A stretch of DNA of 64,000 nt from the NCBI RefSeq assembly GCF_020921035.1, contig NC_063156.1, positions 9,002,501-9,066,500 on the forward strand. Direction: 5' to 3'. The stretch's first letter is position 1, and every line of letters begins with the position of its first letter. Source of the stretch: Rhodamnia argentea (taxonomy: Eukaryota > Streptophyta > Magnoliopsida > Myrtales > Myrtaceae). The position numbers and the translations under genes are program-made. Below, in pieces: positions 34,441-46,439 of this stretch. Under the pieces are notes generated by a model. The model was not told the DNA's origin, ran no database searches, and saw only the letters and a list, made by a program, of their open reading frames with translations.

Positions 34441-34709
34441 CTTTTATTTATTTATTTATTTTGGTAAGGTAAGTGTGTATTGGACTTATCAAAGGGCTAG
34501 GTACAAGAGAGAAACCCGGACACAAAAAACCAAGAACCATGGGTGACACCATGAGTGCCAGAGATGGTTCAAGGGTGAACCGGTTGCAAAATACATATGA
34601 ACAAGAAGGCCGCATTAGCCTAAAGCAAACAACAAAAATAGGAAAGGAGAAGGCTAAACATGTAGCCCAAACAAAGGAGAAACCACGGAATAATGGAACA
34701 AAGATATTG
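34441..34709 (-). mobile_element. LINE-like 3' end
   Basis: On the minus strand it ends CTTACCTTACCAAAATAAATAAATA, the same CTTACC-A tail as the retroposons at 31044 and 52408. No open frame of useful length. Called from the tail and context. Confidence 0.4.
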
Positions 34710-35535
34710 TGACACCCTTGCTTCTACCAATACAGAGAAAATGAGTCATTTTATCCGAAAGACAAAATGACTCATTTGGTGATAACAATCGATGGCCTCA
34801 AACACAAACCATCACCCTAAGGTGAACAAAAGTTTCAAAATTTGAGTGTTCATGCACAATGTTAGATTTGCAATTGTATGGGTCATATTGCTATCGATTG
34901 TTATCACCAAATGGACTATACCTATCAAGGCCGCCATCCCCTGGCAAAACTTGCAATAATGGCAGCCACTACCTCCACCCCACTCAACACTTGGAACACC
35001 GACACTGGAGCCACTCATCATCTCACCCTAGAGCTCGAAAATCTCCTCGTTTTAATTGTTTATGATGGTAATAACATTGTTGAGATAGGTAATGGCCACG
35101 GTATGCCCATTGTACATGTGCACCACCATCTCATCCTCTTTATCACCTCTTCATCTCAAATCTATATTTCATTGCCCCACAGTTTTGCACAATTTACTCT
35201 CTGTTTATTGCTTTTCCAAAGATAACAATTGTCTCTTTAACTTCGATCGATACCCTGTTGTTTTATATTTGATAACTCTAACCATAAAGGGTATCGTTGT
35301 ATGGATCTCTCATCTAGTCGAATATTTATTCTCGTCATGTTGTTTTTGATGATAAAGAAAAAGAATTATTGGTTCTATGTGAATACAAAGCCATCTTTCA
35401 TTTTCTCCGTAACCTATCTCCTCATTTACAACCAACAAAAGAACTCTTGAATGAAAATGGAAAGGACATGTAACTCTAGTTCCTTCGGAAATGGTAAGAT
35501 CCATCACTAAGATTTATCTAGAAAAGTAACTAACA
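34710..35535 (+). mobile_element. Degenerate Ty1/copia gag-pol fragment
   Basis: From 34878 the plus strand encodes GHIAIDCYHQMDYTYQG, the second half of a copia gag zinc knuckle. Next come WNTDTGATHHLT, the aspartic protease site region, and DGNNIVEIGNGHGMPI. Further on, in a shifted frame, DNNCLFNFDRYP continues the pre-integrase region. Stops and frame changes make it inactive. Reverse transcriptase and LTRs are absent. Confidence 0.75.
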
Positions 35536-35539
35536 ACTC

Positions 35540-36480
35540 CGAATGTTAGTGGTTTGAGTTCTAAGCCATCGCCACAAAGCAATCGTATATACAAAATAAA
35601 CGGAATTGTGCTAGGACGTATCGCATGACATAAATTATTGTATACTCAAATAATATTAGCAGAAAGCAACCTCTTTCTTTGAAATCGCTTTTACCTTGAT
35701 GATCAAAAGTAACATTTTAATGGTAAATTTTCGGCTCCTTCCTGACCTCATAACGAGGAAGTTTTCCCTTGAGACAAGAATAAACGCGACTTCTTGGACA
35801 GCGAGATCTCCTTTGCTTCTGGGATTTGCCAATTAACATTACATGTGATTGTAACTGTGACAAGTTTTACTCACTGACTCGTCTTTTCTTCGAGTGAACT
35901 AAGATAGTCGCGATACATCATTTCTTGTCCTTTTGTTATGTTTCCTTGATTTTTCCCTCTCAAAATCTTCATTCTTCCCCAGTCTTCAGAACTTGTAACC
36001 TGCAACATTCAGCCATACCAGGGCCAATGCCATGAAAGTGAAATTTAAGCAGCAGTCGGTCTAAATAAGGAAAAATAGCAAAAATGGTTGTTGAACTTTC
36101 GCCCAATGTGCAATGTGGTCCATGAACTTTAAAATCTTTCAATGTGGTCTCTCAACTTTAGGCCAATGAGAAATGTGGTCCTTAAAATTTTTAATTTGTT
36201 CAGTGAGGTCCTTGAACTTTTGATAAATATTCAATTTAGTCCATGGAATATATGAAAATGTCCAATGTTGTCCTTGAACTTGAATTAATGGAAAACAGCA
36301 TTAAACATGTTCATATAGTTTAGCGACTATATTGAATTGAATATGTACAAAAAGTCAATAGATCACATTAAACGAATTAAAAATTCAAAGACCATATTCA
36401 CATTAAACAAGTTAAACGTTCATAGACCATATTACATAATGAACTGAAGTTCAAGGATAATTTGTGTCGTTATCCCGGGT
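35540..36480. repeat. WAKL flank module copy 3 plus foldback element, unit 2
   Basis: 35540-35960 duplicates 34059-34440. 36070-36480 is the counterpart of the foldback element at 5970-6380 (AATGTGGTCC phrases). No gene. Confidence 0.6.
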
Positions 36481-36499
36481 TAAAAAAAGAAGAAGCGAT

Positions 36500-37815
36500 G
36501 TGTACATACGGAAATAGGAGTCATCAATGTAGACCAACTTGCACGGAAACAAACTTGGAAAGACAAACGTAGCCGAAACGCCCCTGAGGTCTTCACGACC
36601 ATTCACCTCTGCCCACAAGCTTCACCGTGGTGGGCGATAACTGAGCTTGGCTGGTCAGAAGTCTCATGCGCACCTGACAAGATCTAAAGTTTTGGCTATG
36701 GCATGATCTGAATCTCTACCAAACTTGTGCTCATGGGCACCATTACATTGAGTGAAGAGAACTGTGGATCATTTACACGACAGCGAGGCCATGTTGACAA
36801 GATCGTTTCTAGGGTCTCGGGGCGGCACTCAATAGCCGCAACTCAAATTGAATGTCGTGTAATGGATGCGGGTACTCCTGTGATGAGGTGTAGGGGATAA
36901 TAAACTCTGGCCGCTTGTCTAATCAATCGTTGCGTTTTTTGTTAACGCCTAAAATTTCGTTACTTCCTAGTATGTCTAAGGATGCTTCCTTGAAATATAG
37001 AACTGTGAAAGCTTGGTATGCGGAGGACCCCAGCTTAAGCAGCCATGTACGACTTCCCATTACAGGGGACATAATTTTGTCATCACTTTATCATGAGAAA
37101 GACTTGGGTTATTACCAAAATGGATGACCTCTCCCATTATTGAGGCAGAAGTCGTTTTTATCGTTCTCGTGTGTGGAATACATCGTGTAGTCGGTCGAAT
37201 GCTTTTCTTGCTCAAGCCATCCATAAAATCACTTAGGAATTTTCTGGGAAAAGATGTGAAGGAAGCAATCCTAAAAAAACGACTAAAAACAAATTAATTC
37301 TGGTTTTGGCCAATTAGATATCGAAATTTTCAAATTGGGGAAAAGTCGGCTTCTAATTGATTTTTACAAAATTGACAAGGCCAAAGTCAAATTGAATAAA
37401 AAGGGATTGATTTTTCCTTTTTTATTTTTTTTTTTTTTTTTTTTTGGAAAATGTCGACCAAGGTTAACTTTTTGGTAAAAAAGCCAATCAATGGGTCAAC
37501 CTCCGATTTTTTCGAAAATTGAAATTGCAGAAATGAAATTGATACTGTTTAGAGACTTTTCATTTAAAGAGCTAAATTTTGACCTAGGATTGGCTTTTTG
37601 GTAGAAGTTCGATCAAGAAAGCCCCACTCCAAAAATCAAAACCTTTGATTTTTTTTTAAATGGAAGTGCAACTTGTTAATGGAATGCTTATGCTAATGCA
37701 AATGTTAAATGACTCTTTTTGATTAAAAAATAAATCCTGTCGCGATCAGAAATTTATATTTCAAGTTTTCATTATTAGTGACTTGTGACAGCCATAAAAG
37801 AAGAAGAAGAGGAGA
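36500..37815. repeat. Unit 2 spacer, no gene
   Basis: Direct counterpart of 6400-7700. It includes a long poly-T run at about 37415-37443. No gene. Confidence 0.55.
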
Positions 37816-37831
37816 AAAACATGTACGTGAA

Positions 37832-37864
37832 CCGTGTGAATGGCTGCACGTCCGGAAATGTTAC
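37832..37864 (-). pseudogene. Relic of a WAKL C-terminus
   Basis: Counterpart of 7718-7750; the minus strand reads VTFPDVQPFTR. It is followed by the 5'-flank module at 37960. Confidence 0.6.
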
Positions 37865-37959
37865 GTTGGAAGACTTGCTAGATCATAGAAATATCAAAGC
37901 CCGAGCATGTCAAGTCCTCATTGACTTTGACTTTTCCAAAGAGACCACAGTCCATGTAT

Positions 37960-39780
37960 CTTATTAGATTTGGTAGTCCTTGTCTTTCTCCTCTGGTTTT
38001 CCAAATGCCTTCTTTGTGACGGCCAAGAAGTAATAACATGGTCAGTTTGATTGGTCATTTTAGAAGATTTCCAGACCAATGGCATGTTTCGGACTCAGTT
38101 TTGGTTTAGCGGGAAAAAAAAATTTTAAAGACTCGGTCATTTCTCATTAATCATCTTTGTACTTTTATGAGTCTCTTACTAGTTTGAATTCTCAGTTATT
38201 GGCACAAAGTAATTACATATACAAAAAACGGTGAGAGTAATAATAGGAAGACGTATTGCATGGCATAAACAGTCGTATACAAGAATAATATTAACATTAG
38301 TTCATTCTTCTTTTTTCAATGTACTGAAATCACTTTTATAATTTTACAAGTAATCTTTTAATAGATGGTTTTCCGTTCGCCTAGAAATCATTTAAGATGA
38401 ATAGTATGACCAGCCACATAGAGTTTGATTTGTTCTCCTCGGAATTGAAGGTTCCGTGGAAGAGGCTGATTAAGAAAAGTCCAATGACACCAAACAAAAT
38501 GTGATTCTTTTTCCATTTTGTTGTGCGATGATATAAAGAGGTTACTTTGCTTTGAACATTGGTCGGCAATTGAATCGATCTCCTCGATATGATTATTTAT
38601 ATCAAAGATACGCTGGTGGACTGCGGGTGAGGCCTTCGTGGCCTTTTCTCGTCAGCCCAAAAACATAAGCAGAAAAAAGGAAAACAACAATAAAAAATAA
38701 AAAAAAGAATAAAGTATTAATAAAATTATCCACATCAGCACTGGACGTTCATGTTTACAATTTCTAGCCAACATTGGACGAATAGACTCAATTGACAAAA
38801 TGTGCAAAATGTTTAATAGGCAAAACTGAAATGTTTAGTACTCAATTGGCGAAAGTGCAATAAGTTCACGACTTTGTGGATAATTTTCCAATGTATTCCT
38901 TGCAATAAACTGCAACATCTTTTGATAAAAGCTGCTCGTCGGAAAAATACTTTTTAAAAAAAAAATTTGTCAGTGGTTTTCTCGTGACGTTATCACCTGT
39001 GAACTTGTCTCAGAACCGGCCACTGACTCAAGTCCCCAACAATGATAGAATAGAGAGATGATCGGTCCTTTGCTAGGCATTGGGACGAAGATGACTTACC
39101 ACTGAGCTTGGCTAGGTCAGTGATCTCGTGGACACCTATCAGTCCACGGGATCAAAAGTTATCGGCCATGCCGTGATCGAGCCTCTGACGAACTTGTGCT
39201 CATGGGCACCGTTATCTTGTGTGGAGAGAATTATAGAGTCTTGGCACGTCGGGCGGGTTATGTTTACAAGCTTATCTCTAAGGTCTCGGGTGGTGCTAGA
39301 TGGGTGTAATTCAAACAATATTTTTTTGTAGTGGACTCTTGGCTACTCAACCCTTTCGTTCTTATGAACCCTGTTCCGCAACTCCAAGTTAAGACAAACG
39401 CCTTCATCACTTGATATATTAGGAGTTTATGGATTGGAAATCCACCCAAACAATATCACAAAATGGACAAGTACAAGGAGTGGAGTGGTGTGCCATTTGG
39501 GCCTAGTAGAACGCGCAGCAAATCAATGCCATTTCGGGATTTTTGCCGAGGGAAACAATATGATTTTTCGATCATGAGATTTTGATCGACAATTCGTATT
39601 TCATTTTGAGATTTCGATTCCTGATTATGCCCGTTGATCTGGAGCACGTTCCTAATTCCTTTTCTTTGTCGATTCTAGTCTAGGCGAATGGATGTGGGCA
39701 TAAAGGGGCCATGTCAAGGGCTGCAACAGAGGCCCAATTAGGTGGACGGGATAAGGACACGAAGTGTATCATAACTTTTG
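37960..39780. repeat. WAKL 5'-flank module and spacer, unit 2
   Basis: 37960-38350 is a module copy; 38350-39780 matches 8240-9420 but retains 38820-39032, lost in unit 1. A dispersed repeat lies at 38650-38900. No gene. Confidence 0.6.
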
Positions 39781-41028
39781 CGCAGTTCTCAATTCAATAC
39801 CATAATTTCTGAAAAACGATCATTTAAGTATCATAACTTTGAACTGATTGCTTAAGTACCAAAGCTTTTTTAAAAAGTCCATCCAAGTGCCGGAAATCTA
39901 AAGTGGCATAGCACATGTAGTGAATGATTTTAAAACATTATAGCACTTAAGTGATAAATTGAAAAGTCTTATGGCACTTAGGTGATGGAAAAAAATGTTT
40001 TAACACTCAAGTGGGTGCCGTACGAAAGTTATGGCACTTAACCGACACTTTTAATATTTTATTTTCTTTTTATTTTCTCCTTGTACCTTCTTCTTCGGCC
40101 GGTCGCTGGCCACAGGTGAGCGAGGTCAGGCGTCACCGGATTTGGCAACGCAAGCCTCGAGCTTGCCAGATCTAGCCAGGCGAGCCTCAAGGCGACAAGG
40201 CAAGCCTCGAGCTCGCCAAATCACGTGAGTTCATCGAGGCCGGGTCTCTTTTACAAGTAAAAATCATCGTGCTCGTCTATCCCACGAAGTTAATTACTGT
40301 TTAGATATGCATTCTGTCAGTTTTCTTGTATTTCTTGATTGGTTATTTTACTGATGCTAATAAAGTATCGTAACAGGATAGTGAATGATAAGAGGATCTC
40401 TGTTGTTCAAGCGTGTTTTATCTGATTTAAGTAGTTTGAGGAGGGTTTTTCGAGAAGTTCCTTGTAGATATAAGCTAATGTTTATGGTGCAAAATGATTT
40501 TCCATGCCAAACGACGGGAAATATTTTTCAATTTGTTTTTTTGTTTCAGGCAAACACCAAAAAATTATCATCATTTTCCTAGAAAACAACTTAAGTGGAA
40601 TTTTTTTTTTTCAGAAACGCCACATTTTCCGTAGACAAATAAAGCCAAAATGTTTAAGAAAACATAGTTATTGATATTTTTGGGCGAACATATTTAATGC
40701 ACACATTAAAATCAATCATCTGAATAGAAAATTTCTTACTCAAAGAATTTGGTATATGTGAAGTTCGAATCGAAAATACAAGAATTATACAACCGAAGGG
40801 TCGAATCTATGGGGAACTTATGTTGTCAAAAAGCAATGTCCAGGAAAGTTTGAATTCCAAGAAAATCCATAGTTTAATTCCATGGAAAAGTACCAAAAAA
40901 TTCCTAAACGTATTGCGCTTGAATATTAAATTTTCAATTGAATCAATTGAGTCTAAACCTTTTGACTATTTGTCAATTAAGTCTATCCGATCAATTTTGG
41001 CCAAAAATTGTTGACGTGGACGCCGACA
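39780..41028. repeat. Foldback element and GCCTCGAGC-rich spacer, unit 2
   Basis: 39780-40055 is the counterpart of the 9425 element. 40090-40240 repeats GGCAAGCCTCGAGC words. The rest matches 9900-10690. No gene. Confidence 0.5.
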
Positions 41029-42225
41029 TAGGTGTCAAACGGGTAGGTAGAGTCGGGTTTGGATCGGATCGAATATGGTCCTACCCATATTGACCATTTA
41101 ATCCGTTTTGATCCATTTTCATACCGTACAAATTTTATGACCCATACCCGACCCATTTTTTTTTTTTTTTTTTGAGTCGAACCAACCCGTACTATTTAAA
41201 TATTCATATATTTGACCAAATCATGAAATATTTATTTCACAAAATTTAAAAATTGTTTTGCCGACCACCAAAGCTGCCACCAACATGGCTCGTCGCTGCC
41301 GCCCACCTACCACAGCCACCGCGGCCTGCCCACCCACCGCCGCCGCCGCCACGGCCTACCGGCCGTCACCATTGTAGCCCGCCAGCATGCGAGCTACTCT
41401 GGACAAGCGTTGTGGATTTTGTCCATGTTCCGGTTTCTGAGTTTTAGTCTGGAAGTGTAATTTCAGTACTATCAACATAAGAGTAACATCGATTAGTGAG
41501 CGAACAAGACATCCTCCACGTTAGCCACCCCTAAATGAAGGTTCACTTTTGCCATTGGCCATGATGTTTTAAGGATGAGAAGTCCGCGCGCTGTGAAGGC
41601 AAAATACAAATGAAGAGAACTCCACAGATCTCACGCGTCCATCGCAGCTGTTATGGATTCATTATCTCAAGAAAGAGACGGGTACCAATTTTTTACTGGA
41701 GACTCGAAAGATCAGGCGGCGTATGGCACGATAAATCTAATTACGCATCCAGCGATCAGTCATTTAAAGGAAAGAGAGAAGAAAGGACGCTTTTCTCTTT
41801 TTAGATGCAGAGAGAGGTTGAGGTTTAAACTATCATCATCAACATCGTCGTGGTACTCGTCACCATAGTCCATTGGGGGGCCCATCTCTACGAACCCGTG
41901 AAGAATCGGGCTGTGGCCGTGGACGGTGCCATGCGGGCTGAGGAGGGCGGGCCGCAAAGGCGGTGGGGGGGGGGTGTGGGAGGAAACGGCAGCTGACGGG
42001 AGGTGGCTGCAGCCGGCGTGCGGCTGCTTACAAGGGAATAAAAGGGCCTTTGCGAAGCCATAGGTCATAGGTCAAAAATAGGTTGAATTAAAATTCATAT
42101 TTGAATTGGCTTTATAAGCATAAATCCATATTTAATACATTTTTTAAATTTATTGAACCCATATTTGACACAAAGGGGTATAAGTGGGTTAAAATATGGG
42201 TCAAAGACCCATATTGACACCTCTA
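41029..42225. mobile_element. hAT-like non-autonomous element, both ends present
   Basis: The left end TAGGTGTCAAACGGG (TAGAGGTGTCAA in the unit 1 copy) mirrors the right end TTGACACCTCTA. Subterminal regions repeat GACCCATATTGACC and GGGTCAAATATGG words in both orientations. The interior 41240-42000 is GC-rich and unlike the AT-rich ends, possibly captured genomic sequence. Unit 3 has an empty site at about 62349 (GAACGCCAACAGTCCTACGTGG). No clean 8-bp target duplication is visible. Confidence 0.65.
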
Positions 42226-42661
42226 GTCTCACGTGGGACGGTGGACATTAACGTTGACATGTTTAATTACATTTTGATAACATTTCGAATTTCTATAATT
42301 TTCTTTTGTCTTTTCTTCTCGTTACTTTTTTTTTTTTTTTTGTGGCAGGTTGGGGACAAGCAAGTCAACGATTTCGGATCAAAATTGATTGGATGGACTT
42401 AATTGACAAAACATGAAATGTTTATGACTAGATTGGCACAATTATAATGTTTATGACTGAATTGACACAAGTGTAATGGATTTAGAGCTTTTTTAGTACT
42501 TTTCATTTGTAATTCCACGATTTTGTCCTCAATTTGTAATTTAAGTTTCAGACATAAAACTAATTTATGACCGTTGAGAAATTTGTTTCGATGGCCAACA
42601 CGATTTACGTTCCTTGAGTGCAATTAATCAAAAGCTGTTTGTGTTTGTGTTTGTGTTCTTG
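42226..42661. repeat. Dispersed foldback-type repeat
   Basis: ATTGACAAAACATGAAATG and GACTAGATTGGCACAATTAT phrases; paralogous to 62340-62774 and related to 8500, 19190, 23040, 38650 and 57050. No gene. Confidence 0.5.
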
Positions 42662-43177
42662 TGTGTGACGGTGATAGAGCGGAATTATAGGGGAAAAAGG
42701 TGAAAAGAGAGAGATTTATTGTTTGTGTTTTTGCGTGTGAGGACCACAACACAACCTCCATTTTTGTCGATTTTTGTTTCTGACCACGAGTTCCACAAGG
42801 CCAGATCTGGATGTGGCGAGCAAAGATAATTATGATTCTTCTTTTATTTTTTTTTAGTTCCAATTCAGCGAACACATGTCATAGTAAAAAGAAGGGCGCT
42901 ACATCACCAAGTTGCAACCACTGAATATTTCATGCTCGCGCTAGACGATTGCCATTTACATAGTACTTTCAAATTGACACAAACAAATACAATAATGCCT
43001 AGCTAATTGCACGACCTGAATAAACTTGGGATTGGTATGTCTTAACAGTTTATTGATCCCGAACGCAGAGAATAAGTTCATTACCATAAAATAACTAACC
43101 AAAAATCCTCCTACTAGTATACTAACAAGTTCTCCTCCCTTCTCTCTTTTCTCTTCCTTATGTTCTGCGGACCGATT
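42662..43177. repeat. Duplicated 3' flank of WAKL-3
   Basis: Copy of 1-585 with a 68 bp deletion between AAAG words near 42828. Confidence 0.8.
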
Positions 43178-46100
43178 TCACCATGTCGCAATAGGTAAGA
43201 ATGGCTGTGCATCTGAAAATGCAATGACATCCGCGTGGAGTGACGTGCTAGGTTTCAAAACAGCAGCATAAGATTGAGTTGCCTCACGGTCCTCTTGATT
43301 TAGCTGAACACCCGAAGCATGTTGGAGCTTCCTTATTCCCTCCAACTCCATTGCTACTTCTTTCATTGGTGGCCTGTTCCTTCCATTCAAGTTCAAGCAC
43401 CTTTTCGCAAGATTAGCGACTGATGCAATCTCTTCCTTCTTACCTTCTTTCAAAACTTGAGCATCAACAATGTCGAACAAGCAATTCTCCTCCATTGAAT
43501 TTATGAAATACGTTGCAAGGCTTTTTCCTTCTCGTTCCCTCACTGACGAGATTGGCTTTTGTCCCGTTAGGAGTTCAACGAGGACAACTCCGAAGCTGTA
43601 CACATCACTTTTGTCTGTATATTGACTTGATTGGAAATACTCCGGATCTACGTAGCCGGCAGTCCCTTGCACCACCGTAGTTACATGAGTTTGATCGAGG
43701 GAAACCGACTTGGATGTACCGAAATCTGCCACTTTTGCTCGATATTTCTCATCCAAGAGGATATTGTTGGACTTGATATCTCGATGATAGATGGGAATAG
43801 AGGCTGCTGAATGCAAGTAGAATAAGGCTCCTGCGATTTCCATTGCAATTCGTAGGCGGGTGTCCCACGATATAGGAACCTCTTCATTTGGGTCGTGCAG
43901 ATATTGATATAGAGTTCCATTTGGTATAAACTCATATACTAGAAGCGGGACTTCTGTCTCCAAGCAACACCCCAATAACTTAACCACATTCCTATGGTTG
44001 ATTTGTGAGAGAATGAGGACTTCATTTATGAACTGTTCGACTTTTCCCTCGTCTATCACTTTCGATTTCTTAATCGCAACTATTTTTCCATCTGTTAACA
44101 TTCCCTTGTAAACAGTACCTTGTCCACCTTGCCCGAGTATCCTATCCTCGTTGAAATTGTCAGTGGCCTTCCCTAAATCCTTGGAATTGAACAATTTGCT
44201 TTTCTCGACATTGCCTTCTGGCGAAGATAGCTCCCTTTGCAATAAAAGACCACCATTGCGTTTGAAGTGCTTCTCTTTGAGGTTGATTTGTTTTCTCTTC
44301 TTGATGTATTTGTACAACCTCCATAGGAAAAGACACAAAAGTAGAGCCCCAAGGCCTGCCCCAACTCCTGCATTGCAAAAGTTTAAGGTGCGCAAGTGAG
44401 AGAATTGTACCTGCTTGTCAAGAATCTATTAAAGGCACTTACCATCAAGAATTTAAGTGAATCTAATTATAAGGAAAACATACAAGATTGATTAACCTTG
44501 AGTCTCCTTTCATGTTGATTTTCTTAACAACCATGAAAAATTCATTTGTCTTTTGTTTACATTCCATCCGGTGAAACTTTTATACATATATTTGTACTGT
44601 ACAACTAATCTCCCTTACAAGGACTTCAGCAATCATATTGATGAAAGATAAAAAGTTCACAGCAGCATTCATCTTTACTATGGTTGTAATAATCCCAACC
44701 GAAATATACCAGAATAAGTAGGAATCTTGGATAACTTTTGATAGATATGAAGTGACAACATTAGAAAAGCTCAAGCATTTTCTTATCTATCAGAGTATTA
44801 GTAGTGTTCAAAAAAAGTTTTGAGGTTGTTTTAATAGATACTATTGATTGAAACTTATCTATAATCATCAACAGGGGAATGGATAGTGATATTAGAATGA
44901 AGAGTAAGATAAAACTTATTTTTCCACCAACACCTGTCTAAAATTCTAGGTTAAAAGATCTACTTACCGATAAGAATGAATTTAACAGTCTTTCTACCTT
45001 GGACGCAGTCATAGTCGCCTGGTTTGTTCACACAAGTCCCGGGGCATATTCTCAGATCTTCACATTCATTAATATCTGTTGACAAATAGAGAATGAGTAT
45101 ATTAGCAGTGAAACACATCTCCTTGGGTAAAAGTAGCGAGACTGGTAGGTTGCATTTCCTCACAAATTGTCAATTCCATGGCTTAAAATATGATACGAAA
45201 AGGCTGTCATGTTCCCCTTGATTTCCAGTAAACTATTGCAGATATAATCAAATTTGTTTGAAATTGCGTTCGCTTTATATAATCTTGGACAAGAAAGTAA
45301 AGAAAGGAAGGCAGAAAGGCGTGCAAGTGATCATTAAACAATGTGAGTGCATTATATTCAGTGAAAAGTCTGGGAATGAACAAGCCACTTCACTGCGATA
45401 ACATCAAGTAAGTTACCTTGGCATCCTCCAATAAGATAGGGGTTGCCGCCATACCCCCGATCGCAATAGCACTGCATGAATGGCATTTCAATATCACCCC
45501 CATACGTGCTGTTGAGGCTATATTTGTCGCAGATGACAGGGTAATCTTGCCGCATAAACTCAAGCGCATAGTTGGTATTGTTTGCAATTCCCCATTCCAA
45601 CACCACTGGAAAAGGATTATTCAGTCTCAAATCATATAAATCTATAGAGTCAGACCTCAAGAACCATGATCTATTTGCCAGGAAAGCGTACTGGCACCCC
45701 TGATGTCCGCCTTCCTCTTTGAAATCCACATTAAAGCCCTGCAGGTCAAACGGGAGCGAAGTCTGGCAGCATCCGTTCCTCCCGGAACAAGCACTAAACT
45801 GGCTAATGTTGGTTCCAGCACATTTCGGCCTGCAACTGACAACTTCTGATCCTGTACTATTCAAGATTGCCAGGGTGTTGCAACCAACTGACGCAAAGAC
45901 GTTCCATGTCTGGGAGAAGACAAACTGACTTCCTTCGAGGCTCACCGGCCCACCAACTCTGTCGCCCCCGCAGCTTGAATTTGAGTAAATTGCTGGAACA
46001 CTGACACTAATCATGCCATTCGTGGATGCACTGTAATCTGGGAGTGAAATGTCAAGGACGCGCAACCTAATCTTGTTTAGAATGGGAAGCGTGTTGTTTT

Positions 46101-46284
46101 GCTGGCAGACGATCTCGTACCAGTCATCTTGGAAACACGCGGCTCCTATTCCGAAGGGGAAGGGAATGCTGACGTTCCCGCATCTTTCAGCACAGTTGGG
46201 CCTTGCAAGTTTAGGTGCAGCTCTTGATGCTTGTGCCAGGAGGGAAACCAGAAGGAAAAGGATTTGAAGAACCGAGTCGGACAT
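43178..46284 (-). CDS. WAKL: WAK-like receptor kinase WAKL-3, complete
   Basis: Exons 46284-45417, 45075-44968 and 44367-43178 (TGA at 43178-43180) form one open frame of about 721 residues; an upstream in-frame ATG at 46308 would add eight. Order: signal peptide (about 1-23), GUB_WAK galacturonan-binding-type domain starting [17 protein letters not shown] and ending [10 protein letters not shown] (about 29-288), a 36-codon EGF fragment with four Cys ([15 protein letters not shown]), and a membrane segment (about 321-345). The RD kinase has GQGGQG about 404-409, Lys 425, Glu 441, HRD 520-522, DFG 540-542 and DPEYF about 566-570. All catalytic residues are present. Predicted role: plasma-membrane receptor linking wall pectin or wall damage to cytoplasmic signalling. 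Upstream, the TATA-like CTATACC lies near 46353. The kinase is very close to WAKL-1 and WAKL-4. This is the best candidate for a functional member. Confidence 0.92.
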
Positions 46285-46439
46285 GATTTTCACGTTTGCT
46301 ATGTGCATGAGCCTAAACTTACGAAGAAAGGCATATGGGCTGAGTCCCTTGGTATAGTTATTCCAGGGGGAAGAAGGGAAGATTTTTCATGTGATGGTGT
46401 TACTTCCTAGTAGCTTTCAGGATGCTTCCTTGAGGATAG

